From Pseudomonadales bacterium (GTDB lineage: Bacteria > Pseudomonadota > Gammaproteobacteria > Pseudomonadales > UBA3067): DNA of 6,702 nt. Shown here piece after piece: positions 1-4,649 of this stretch. Both the position numbers and the translations under genes were made by a program. The stretch covers positions 1 through 6,702 of the forward strand of contig JAESUE010000253.1 in the NCBI GenBank assembly GCA_016763235.1, read 5' to 3'. Under the pieces are notes generated by a model. That model was given only the letters and a program-made list of their open reading frames with translations, made no database searches and was not told the DNA's origin. How positions within the stretch are numbered: position 1 is the first letter of the stretch; every line of letters begins with the position of its first letter.

Positions 1-20
1 ATTCAGTCATAAAAAATTAG
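1..20 (+). CDS. 3' end of gV-like ssDNA-binding gene (wraps from 6702)
   Basis: If the molecule is circular, the last base of the window (A6702) plus AT at 1-2 gives codon 91 and the frame runs N-S-V-I-K-N to TAG at 18-20. The stop falls ten bases before the next start codon, and the ribosome binding site of the next gene overlaps the stop. Such a fit is unlikely by chance and is the main evidence that the window is a complete circular genome opened at an arbitrary point. Confidence 0.85.
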
Positions 21-29
21 GGGCGCGAG

Positions 30-266
30 ATGGCTTGTTTTGTAATCGATTCTTCAAATCAACTGCAATTGACTAACGATTCTGACCAAGATTGTTCGTC
101 TTACGTTCTTATAGATTCCCTTCAATATCAAAACATGGTTCTAACCGTTCAGGTAGATCCGTTAGAAATTGCTGGGGTCTTTGGTTGGGCCTTTGGAACC
201 GTTATTTTTTTCTGGTACATAGGCGCTCAAATCGGGGTTGCAAAATCCCTCATTCGTAAAACTTAG
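30..266 (+). CDS. Small inovirus membrane protein between gV and the major coat gene
   Basis: A 78-residue protein with an AGGGG (19-23) ribosome binding site 6 bases from the ATG. The N-terminal half (1-42) is polar with two cysteines (C3, C22). One membrane helix spans about 47-66 (IAGVFGWAFGTVIFFWYIGA), followed by a short basic end (KSLIRKT). That gives a likely topology of N-terminus outside and C-terminus in the cytoplasm, as in filamentous-phage coat proteins. Small proteins starting with a similar MxCxVxDSSN segment and ending in a hydrophobic helix plus RK are common at this position in inoviruses with Pf-type gene order. They are usually annotated as hypothetical or as minor coat candidates. 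A tip protein (pVII/pIX role) or assembly factor is an inference. It lies 10 bases before the coat gene. Confidence 0.8.
   Translation: MACFVIDSSNQLQLTNDSDQDCSSYVLIDSLQYQNMVLTVQVDPLEIAGVFGWAFGTVIFFWYIGAQIGVAKSLIRKT
193..221 (+). promoter_or_regulatory. Candidate promoter for the major coat gene
   Basis: TTGGAA (193-198), a 17-base spacer, then TACATA (216-221) preceded by TG at 213-214 as in an extended -10 element. Transcription would begin near 228, about 50 bases before the coat gene and inside the preceding gene. Together with the terminator at 519-538 this would give a short, abundant coat transcript, as in Ff phages. Sequence match only. Confidence 0.3.
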
Positions 267-276
267 GAGTATTAAA

Positions 277-411
277 ATGGCTGATATTTTCGCAGCAGTA
301 GATTTATCAACGGTAGCAACATTCGCAAGCGCAACAGGTGTACTAGTTATCGGAATTGCGATGGCTTTTAAAGGCATTGATCTTGCAAAACGTGGCGTCA
401 AAAAAGCTTAA
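277..411 (+). CDS. Major coat protein (gVIII type), leaderless, 44 residues
   Basis: Major filament protein. The 44-residue product MADIFAAVDLSTVATFASAT... has the three-part layout of inovirus coat proteins. It has an acidic amphipathic N-terminus (D3, D9), a hydrophobic alanine/valine-rich membrane helix at about 13-33 (containing TGVLVIGIAMAF), and a basic C-terminus (K32, K38, R39, K42, K43) that would face the DNA inside the virion. A strong AGGAG (265-269) sits 7 bases before the ATG. There is no cleavable signal peptide, as in Pf3 phage, whose coat is also 44 residues; Ff and Pf1 coats carry a leader. The host YidC pathway would be the expected insertion route (from knowledge of Pf3). 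It overlaps the next gene by one base (TAATG) and is followed by a terminator. Confidence 0.9.
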   Translation: MADIFAAVDLSTVATFASATGVLVIGIAMAFKGIDLAKRGVKKA

Positions 412-509
412 TGGCATCTATAAGCATGGCCTTATTTTTTGCAATTATTGCACTATTAGGCGGTATATCTGCTTACGTAATGATTCAAGCAATGGGGCCA
501 CGCTTATAG
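411..509 (+). CDS. 32-residue membrane peptide, minor coat candidate (gVII/gIX size)
   Basis: The ATG at 411 shares its A with the coat gene stop (TAATG), so translation is probably coupled to the coat gene; no separate ribosome binding site is needed. The peptide MASISMALFFAIIALLGGIS...RL is one hydrophobic helix (about 5-24) with a short, weakly basic end. Its length equals M13 pIX (32) and nearly pVII (33), the proteins that cap the first-assembled end of the virion. The Ff genes also sit next to gVIII. Function is inferred from size, hydrophobicity and position, because such peptides have too little sequence for a firm family call. It ends just before the terminator, so it would be made from the abundant coat transcript. 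Confidence 0.65.
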   Translation: MASISMALFFAIIALLGGISAYVMIQAMGPRL

Positions 510-518
510 CTTGAAATA

Positions 519-538
519 GGGGCTTAGGCCCCTTTTTT
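519..538 (+). terminator. Rho-independent terminator after the coat genes
   Basis: GGGGC (519-523), loop TTAG, GCCCC (528-532), then six T (533-538). The perfect 5-bp G+C stem plus T-run is a standard intrinsic terminator. It sits where Ff phages place their central terminator, directly behind the highly expressed coat genes. The pIII-like genes downstream show no clear promoter of their own, so they probably depend on read-through, which would keep their expression low. Confidence 0.85.
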
Positions 539-560
539 GCAAAAAATAACTAGGTTAAAC

Positions 561-1349
561 ATGAGATATCTATTTTTATTTATTTTGATCTACAGTATTA
601 ATATCAACGCTGCAAACACTTTCCAAATTACTCAAAGCGGTAGTTCAAGCGATGCGCAGGCTGCTTGTAACGCTCAAAAAGGTGGAAATTGTAATCAATT
701 ATCAAACACATCGGTATGTAATGCTGATCAAGGTGCTTTTTGGTGGTCTACCGGATCGTCTCCTTACATTTATTTTAAATATTTTTGCTTTACGAATATT
801 GAACAAACACCACAAGAGATTTGTATAGCAAATGATAATTATTGGTATAACGATGTTTGCAACGATCTTCCTCAAACCGTTGCGAGTTTTGAAGAGCAAT
901 GCATATCACAATCCAAGTATTGGTATAACGATGTTTGCAATAATCTTCCTCAAACCGTTGCGAGTTTTGAAGAGCAATGCATATCACAATCGAAGTACTG
1001 GTATAACGATGTTTGCAATAATCTTCCTCAAGATTTCGAGTCTTTCGAGTGCTCTACTGGAACCGAATCACCTTCTGCATTTTGGTCAACTAACTATCCA
1101 AATGGTGTGACAAAGCTATGGGAAGATCAAAAACTAAGCTTTGAAGAACAACCAGTATTAGATGTTCTAGACCTCTCTTTGCCGTCCACCGGATCTAGCC
1201 TTTCATATGAATTTTGCTTTAATTTAGCCTCAGAAATGAATTATGGATGCAAGACAATGACAATTGCAGATTATGTATTAGCATTTATCCGTCTCTGCAT
1301 AATCATTACAGCTGCGTGGACCTGTCGCGCTCTTATATTCGGCGGTTGA
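561..1349 (+). CDS. pIII-like adsorption protein A, with internal tandem repeats
   Basis: Probable minor coat/adsorption protein of 262 residues. I chose the ATG at 561 because it gives a signal peptide directly (MRYLFLFILIYSININA, cleavage near 17-18). A TTG at 537 lies in the terminator T-run. After cleavage comes a cysteine-rich domain (18-80: C36, C44, C53, C76). Next is an insert with 26-residue repeats starting at Y94, Y120 and Y146, each beginning YWYNDVC. A conserved domain (163-210, from ECSTGT to LDLSLPSTG) follows, then a C-terminal membrane anchor (about 236-255) ending CRALIFGG. This pIII layout keeps the protein anchored until it joins the filament end. It is paralogous along most of its length to the next gene, whose ATG is one base after this stop. 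The receptor is unknown; the ribosome binding site is weak (AGG at 552). Confidence 0.8.
   Translation: MRYLFLFILIYSININAANTFQITQSGSSSDAQAACNAQKGGNCNQLSNTSVCNADQGAFWWSTGSSPYIYFKYFCFTNIEQTPQEICIANDNYWYNDVCNDLPQTVASFEEQCISQSKYWYNDVCNNLPQTVASFEEQCISQSKYWYNDVCNNLPQDFESFECSTGTESPSAFWSTNYPNGVTKLWEDQKLSFEEQPVLDVLDLSLPSTGSSLSYEFCFNLASEMNYGCKTMTIADYVLAFIRLCIIITAAWTCRALIFGG
840..1031 (+). repeat. 78-bp tandem repeat inside pIII-like gene A (2 full copies + 36 bp)
   Basis: Copy 1 is 840-917, copy 2 is 918-995, and a partial third copy is 996-1031. Full copies differ at only three bases (AACGAT versus AATAAT; ATCCAAG versus ATCGAAG), so the duplication is recent. The unit is exactly 26 codons and stays in frame, each carrying two cysteines (in NDVC and EEQC). 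The stretch before copy 1 (EICIANDN) resembles the end of a repeat (EQCISQSK) and may be an older, decayed copy. Confidence 0.95.
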
Positions 1350-1350
1350 T

Positions 1351-1992
1351 ATGTTTAGATTAATTCGTTTTATCATTCTTATGGGGTTTATTTATTTACT
1401 TTTCAGCTCAATTAATGCACAAGCAGACTGGACACCTAATCCAGAAGATTCTGTTAATAGATTCACCGAATCTGATTACCCAGATATAAACGAAAGCATT
1501 CAAGACACTGCAAGAATCGTTTGTAGTTATGCAAAAGCAGTTGATTATGGTAGTTATGCAACTTGTGCAGCAAGTAACAACTATGGCTGTAGCGGTTACT
1601 TTTGGCACAAATCACAAGATTTAGTTAATGGTTTTTATACGTATGAAGTTTATTGCTATGCTAATTTCGAGACTGAAACAGAAGACCCTTTCGAATGTTC
1701 AAATACAACTGATGTAACCTCATTTTGGGTTTCCAATTATCCCGACTCTATAACTTCAATATTTGAAAATTTCCACGATAAATTTGAAAAACAACCTGTT
1801 TTACAAACTTTAGATTTAGAACTTCCTACTTCTGGAACAGAACCGGAATTTATAGCCAATTTCAATTTCGGGGGCTTCTTAAATCTCGGAACTTATGACC
1901 TCTCTTTGCCGTCTTATATTTACGGATTTATACGTTTAATACTTTTAATTACAGCGGGATTTACTTGCCGTTCAATAATTTTTGGAGCTTAA
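1351..1992 (+). CDS. pIII-like adsorption protein B, paralogue of the preceding gene
   Basis: A 213-residue surface protein. Signal peptide about 1-25 (MFRLIRFIILMGFIYLLFSS then INAQA, cleavage before D26). A cysteine-rich domain follows (C58, C72, C80, C102), then a conserved domain (115-162, ECSNTT to LDLELPTSG) and a C-terminal anchor (about 188-206) ending CRSIIFGA. It matches protein A at GYFWHKS/GAFWWST, YEVYCYANFE/YFKYFCFTNIE, FWVSNYPDSIT/FWSTNYPNGVT, FEKQPVLQTLDLELP/FEEQPVLDVLDLSLP, and the anchor. The main difference is that A carries about 80 extra residues (the repeats) between the two domains. The start codon is one base after the stop of A with no good ribosome binding site, suggesting coupled translation. 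Which of the two binds the receptor cannot be told from sequence. Confidence 0.8.
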   Translation: MFRLIRFIILMGFIYLLFSSINAQADWTPNPEDSVNRFTESDYPDINESIQDTARIVCSYAKAVDYGSYATCAASNNYGCSGYFWHKSQDLVNGFYTYEVYCYANFETETEDPFECSNTTDVTSFWVSNYPDSITSIFENFHDKFEKQPVLQTLDLELPTSGTEPEFIANFNFGGFLNLGTYDLSLPSYIYGFIRLILLITAGFTCRSIIFGA

Positions 1993-1995
1993 AAA

Positions 1996-2334
1996 ATGCA
2001 AGATTTAATTGATTATGTAGGTAGTTTTTTTGGTTGTATGTATAACGATACTATCGTCTTTTTTCAGAGCTGTATTCTGACAATCTATGAAATGATGAGT
2101 GATGTATTATTAATGGTTCTAGAGCAATTAATGTTATTGGCTTTGCATATGCTAAATTATGCTTCTGGATCTAACTCACCATTTGATCTTCAAAGTTATG
2201 TGGACGGCCTGCCCTCGCAAGTATTAAATATGATCGGCTTAATAGGGTTAGACGTTGCTCTTTCGATGATAGTTGCTTCGATTCTTATACGCTTCTCTCT
2301 ACAATTAATACCTTTCGTAAGACTTGGATCATGA
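1996..2334 (+). CDS. DUF2523/pVI-like minor coat protein
   Basis: A 112-residue, highly hydrophobic protein with GGAG (1984-1987) 8 bases before the ATG. Membrane segments lie at about 16-32, 36-55 and 77-108. The C-terminal part LPSQVLNMIGLIGLDVALS...RFSLQLIPFVRL is the pattern seen in the DUF2523 family of inovirus proteins, whose members precede the Zot gene and are taken as pVI equivalents. pVI works with pIII at the end of the filament that is released last. Position between pIII-like and Zot genes supports this. Its stop overlaps the Zot start (ATGA at 2331-2334), a typical coupling. Family call is by pattern and context, without a search. Confidence 0.75.
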   Translation: MQDLIDYVGSFFGCMYNDTIVFFQSCILTIYEMMSDVLLMVLEQLMLLALHMLNYASGSNSPFDLQSYVDGLPSQVLNMIGLIGLDVALSMIVASILIRFSLQLIPFVRLGS

Positions 2335-3515
2335 TTAATCTACTACTTGGACAACCAGGCGGTGGTAAATCTTATGAAGCTGTAGCTTTTCATATAATAC
2401 CCGCGATTCAGGAAGGTAGAAAAGTAATTACTAATTTACCTTTGAATTTAGATTATTTCGAAAAGGTTTATCCGAAATCAGTAGACCTTATAAATATCAT
2501 ACAAAATAAAGGTGTTATAAGAGCGTTTTCTACAGCTGAATTTTATGGTGATGATTGGCGACATCCCGGAACAGGCACAGGACCGCCATATATTATTGAT
2601 GAGTGTCATTTTTGTCTAAGAAGAGGGAAAACGAGTCAAGAAGTTGAAGAGTGGTTTTCGATGCATCGTCATGAGCTCGCAGATGTTTTACTAATAACTC
2701 AGTCTTATGGGAAAGTTGATAAAAATATAATAGATCTCGTACAGCTATGTTATCGAGTAAAAAAAGCGACTGCATTCGGTACTGAAAAAAAGTATATACG
2801 TAAGGTTCAAGACGGTGTTCGTGGTGAAGTTATGAATACTGAATTTAGAAATTATGAAAAACATATATTCCCTTTTTATAAATCCCATACTAGATCTAAT
2901 AAATCAGCGGCCGAAGCTGTCGCTTCAGATGTAAAACCGTTTTGGAAGTCTTGGACTGTAATTATTGCTGCTTCATTTATTCTATTTGGCATACCTCTTT
3001 CTATTTCTTCATTTACTTCTATGTCTGATAAAACTAAAAATTCATCACTTTTAACACAAAAAGAAATGGCTATAGCTCAACCTCAAACACATAGAATAAG
3101 CCCTCAAAAAATACATAATCAAAAATCAGACAACAAAGATTCACCAGAGACCAAGGCGAAACTTGAAGAAATTAAAATCGCTAGAGCACAATTAAAAGCA
3201 GAATCAGAAAAAGAACGAGATAGAAGGGCGAAAGCCGAGAAATCACACCCTTATACAGGGCTTCAAATCCATCTACAGGGCGTTATGAGGTGGAATAACA
3301 GCAAAGATCAGGTAATACATTTTGTGGCGTCTCAGAACGCTAGCATTGTTTTTGGATTAACAGATAAAGACTTGTCGGCTGCCGGTTATACGTTCGTTTT
3401 AAAAAATCATTGCCTTGGCATTCTTGCATACGGTGATTATTCAAAAGCAATTACATGCAACTCTCCAAGCCATGGCATGCAAAGCACAAAATCTATCATG
3501 ACTCGCGAGAGTTAA
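2331..3515 (+). CDS. zot: Zot-family phage assembly ATPase (gI type)
   Basis: Inner-membrane morphogenesis protein that uses ATP to extrude the filament. It has 394 residues, within the family's usual range. The N-terminal cytoplasmic Zot domain has Walker A GQPGGGKS (7-14) and a Walker B strand PYIIDECH (86-93; D90, E91). The sensor-like MHRHELADVLLITQS (111-125) also matches family members. One membrane helix lies at about 208-226. A charged, probably coiled segment (272-304, rich in K/E/R) leads to a periplasmic C-terminal domain (305-380) with a cysteine pair (C361, C376), beginning HPYTGLQIHLQG as in Pf-type Zot proteins. It overlaps the preceding gene by ATGA. No secretin gene follows, so the periplasmic part would have to dock on a host secretin. 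The Zot enterotoxin activity named for the CTX phage homologue should not be assumed. Confidence 0.93.
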   Translation: MINLLLGQPGGGKSYEAVAFHIIPAIQEGRKVITNLPLNLDYFEKVYPKSVDLINIIQNKGVIRAFSTAEFYGDDWRHPGTGTGPPYIIDECHFCLRRGKTSQEVEEWFSMHRHELADVLLITQSYGKVDKNIIDLVQLCYRVKKATAFGTEKKYIRKVQDGVRGEVMNTEFRNYEKHIFPFYKSHTRSNKSAAEAVASDVKPFWKSWTVIIAASFILFGIPLSISSFTSMSDKTKNSSLLTQKEMAIAQPQTHRISPQKIHNQKSDNKDSPETKAKLEEIKIARAQLKAESEKERDRRAKAEKSHPYTGLQIHLQGVMRWNNSKDQVIHFVASQNASIVFGLTDKDLSAAGYTFVLKNHCLGILAYGDYSKAITCNSPSHGMQSTKSIMTRES

Positions 3516-3519
3516 AAAC

Positions 3520-3547
3520 GGGGAGGGGACCCCGCTTGCGGGGAGGG
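3520..3547 (+). other. G-rich hairpin / possible G-quadruplex; packaging-signal candidate
   Basis: Five bases after the Zot stop lies a G+C island in an AT-rich genome. It has four G-runs (3520-3523, 3525-3528, 3540-3543, 3545-3547) and a perfect hairpin CCCCGC (3530-3535), TT, GCGGGG (3538-3543). No T-run follows, so it is not a normal terminator. In Ff phages the packaging-signal hairpin sits just after the last morphogenesis gene, the same relative place as here. The G-runs could instead form a quadruplex on the plus (virion) strand. Role is inferred from position. Confidence 0.5.
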
Positions 3548-3586
3548 TTCCACGATTTTAATCTGCTCGCGACTTCCTATCATTTT

Positions 3587-3672
3587 AATGCTATCAAAAA
3601 AGCTTCCCAGGTTAAAATAAATTGTAAAAAATGCTATCAAAGTACAATCACCTGTGATTAAATGCTATCAAA
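3587..3672 (+). repeat. Three direct repeats AATGCTATCAAA (operators or iterons)
   Basis: Exact copies at 3587-3598, 3630-3641 and 3661-3672, spaced 43 and 31 bases (about four and three helical turns); a CTATCA half copy precedes them at 3577-3582. They lie just upstream of the small DNA-binding protein gene at 3704 and are probably its autoregulatory sites, or initiator-type iterons. A TACAAT at 3643-3648 could be a -10 element between copies 2 and 3, though its -35 is poor. The 188-base gap 3516-3703 otherwise holds the G-rich hairpin and a short dyad. Confidence 0.7.
3646..3659. promoter_or_regulatory. 14-bp inverted repeat AATCAC-CT-GTGATT, operator candidate
   Basis: A perfect 6-bp dyad with a 2-base spacer, lying between the second and third AATGCTATCAAA repeats and next to the TACAAT -10 candidate. 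Its size and place suit a dimeric regulator binding site in the promoter of the gene at 3704. Confidence 0.45.
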
Positions 3673-3703
3673 ATATAGTTAATACGAATTTAAAGGAGTC
3701 ATA

Positions 3704-4000
3704 ATGACATCAAAAACACTTACACTTAGATTAGATAAATTTCATTCAGAGCAACTTGAAATACTTTCTAATCGGTTTGAAGAAAAAACAGCATCTAAAA
3801 CAATAATGACCCTGATAGATATGTTTGAAAGCATGGAAAATAAAGCTCTAGAATTAGAATCTCGTTATAACGATTTACATGACGCTTATTTAGATAAACA
3901 TACTGCATTAGAAAATGTTCGTTTAGCTTGCTCTAAATTATTAGAAATAGCTTCTCAGGAAGATTTATTTATTAAAAAAATCAAAGACGTTACATGTTAA
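3704..4000 (+). CDS. Small putative ribbon-helix-helix protein with coiled coil
   Basis: A 98-residue protein with a strong AAAGGAG (3692-3698) 5 bases before the ATG. The first 45 residues fit a ribbon-helix-helix pattern: a strand KTLTLRL (4-10), helix SEQLEILSNRFEE (15-27), turn, then helix KTIMTLIDMFESM (32-44). The rest (46-95) is strongly helical with heptad-like leucines and charged residues, probably a coiled coil for oligomerization. The direct repeats and dyad upstream are plausible binding sites, making this a likely autoregulated control gene. It lies between the Zot and HTH genes, in the place where related phages carry replication or copy-number control genes. I do not recognise a named family; a partition or plasmid-type control role is possible. 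Confidence 0.7.
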   Translation: MTSKTLTLRLDKFHSEQLEILSNRFEEKTASKTIMTLIDMFESMENKALELESRYNDLHDAYLDKHTALENVRLACSKLLEIASQEDLFIKKIKDVTC

Positions 4001-4075
4001 CTATCTCGCTCGCGTAGCGATTCAACATGTTTTGACCTTAAAAGGGCACTTCCTTTTGCGCCATCAACATGTTTT
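3989..4075. repeat. Repeated ACATGTT palindromes, operator candidates
   Basis: CAACATGTTTT occurs exactly at 4023-4033 and 4065-4075. A third element, GTTACATGTTAAC (3989-4001), overlaps the end of the previous gene. The ACATGTT cores start at 3993, 4025 and 4067, so spacing is 32 and 42 bases, about three and four helical turns. The core AACATGTT is self-complementary. They precede the HTH gene at 4127 and are likely sites for that protein or for the upstream ribbon-helix-helix protein. Confidence 0.6.
4006..4057 (+). other. Two small hairpins in the gap before the HTH gene
   Basis: TCGCT (4006-4010), loop CGCGT, AGCGA (4016-4020) is followed by AAAAGG (4040-4045), loop GCACTT, CCTTTT (4052-4057). 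Both stems are short. The second could be a weak terminator for the gene ending at 4000, or either could structure the ssDNA. No role is proven. Confidence 0.35.
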
Positions 4076-4126
4076 TATGTTTCTCATTGAGAGTCTTATA
4101 GCGTAATACGAAGTGAGGGTTTGAGA

Positions 4127-4555
4127 ATGGGATGGGTAACAGTAGCAGAAGCTGCAAAAATGGTGGGAAAAGCCAATAGAACTATTTACGCTAGAATCAC
4201 GAAAGGTGATATAGCATCTAGGAAAAATTCACAGAACAAGAAAGAAGTTCAAGTCGTTGATCTTATTAAGTGTTTTGGTGAAGTTTCTCAGAAAAGTAAT
4301 ACCGAGAGTGTTACCTCGTTACAGTATGAGAATAACGAAAGAGAACAAGAGTTAAACGCTTTAAGAGTCGAAGTAGCTAGATTGAAAGGAGAGAATCTAA
4401 ACGCTAATACAACAATTGGATTCTTACAAACTAATTTAGATAAAGAAATAGAAGTGCGTGAAGCTATTCAACTACGACTGAAAGATATGACTCAAAAAAC
4501 GAATATTAAAAAGGGGCTTTTTCATCGTATTGCTGATGCTATTGCAGACCAATAG
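4127..4555 (+). CDS. Helix-turn-helix DNA-binding protein with coiled coil
   Basis: A 142-residue protein; the ATG at 4127 follows GAGG (4115-4118) by 8 bases, so I prefer it to the TTG at 4121. The N-terminus MGWVTVAEAAKMVGKANRTIYARITKG is a MerR/excisionase-type helix-turn-helix (about 4-30). It is followed by a wing-like segment and VVDLIKCFG (43-51). This arrangement is common in small DNA-binding proteins encoded beside rep in Moraxellaceae-type plasmids. Residues 64-125 form a probable coiled coil (ENNEREQELNALRVEVARLK and onward). The C-terminus (126-142) has a short amphipathic helix, KKGLFHRIADAIADQ. It lies 94 bases before rep in the same direction and may control rep or assist origin binding. 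That role is inferred from context. Confidence 0.75.
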   Translation: MGWVTVAEAAKMVGKANRTIYARITKGDIASRKNSQNKKEVQVVDLIKCFGEVSQKSNTESVTSLQYENNEREQELNALRVEVARLKGENLNANTTIGFLQTNLDKEIEVREAIQLRLKDMTQKTNIKKGLFHRIADAIADQ

Positions 4556-4586
4556 TAAAGCAGTACATAATGGACGCACAATAAAA

Positions 4587-4621
4587 AACCGGCGTCACAG
4601 GATTGCAGTCCTCAGCCGGTT
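4587..4621. other. Two-tier stem-loop upstream of rep
   Basis: Outer arms AACCGGC (4587-4593) and GCCGGTT (4615-4621) are perfect. Inside them AGGA (4599-4602), TTGCAG, TCCT (4609-4612) makes a second stem. The A-run before it reads as a T-run on the minus strand, giving terminator shape in that direction, but no minus-strand gene lies to its right before 5983. In the plus direction there is no T-run. It may be a complementary-strand (minus) origin, a packaging hairpin, or a block to antisense transcription. The gap 4556-4649 holds nothing else visible beyond the rep ribosome binding site AGGG (4634-4637). Confidence 0.55.
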
Positions 4622-4649
4622 CTAAATTCATACAGGGCAATTATAACAA

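Noticed and set aside
162..401. 79-codon minus-strand frame opposite the coat gene
   Set aside because: It is antisense to the coat protein and the preceding membrane protein, both with clear ribosome binding sites and membrane segments.
537..560. TTG start extending pIII-like protein A by eight residues
   Set aside because: The TTG is in the terminator T-run, and the ATG at 561 begins directly with a signal peptide.
702..987. Minus-strand frames opposite pIII-like gene A
   Set aside because: Antisense shadows of the repeats with no ribosome binding site; they oppose a well-supported gene.
832..1110. 92-codon plus-strand frame with repeated segments inside pIII-like gene A
   Set aside because: Its repeats are the out-of-frame reading of the 78-bp duplication; the real frame has a signal peptide, anchor and a paralogue.
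3455..3661. 68-codon plus-strand frame across the end of the Zot gene and the repeat region
   Set aside because: It starts inside the Zot frame and runs through the G-rich hairpin and two of the direct repeats; no ribosome binding site and no recognisable protein pattern.
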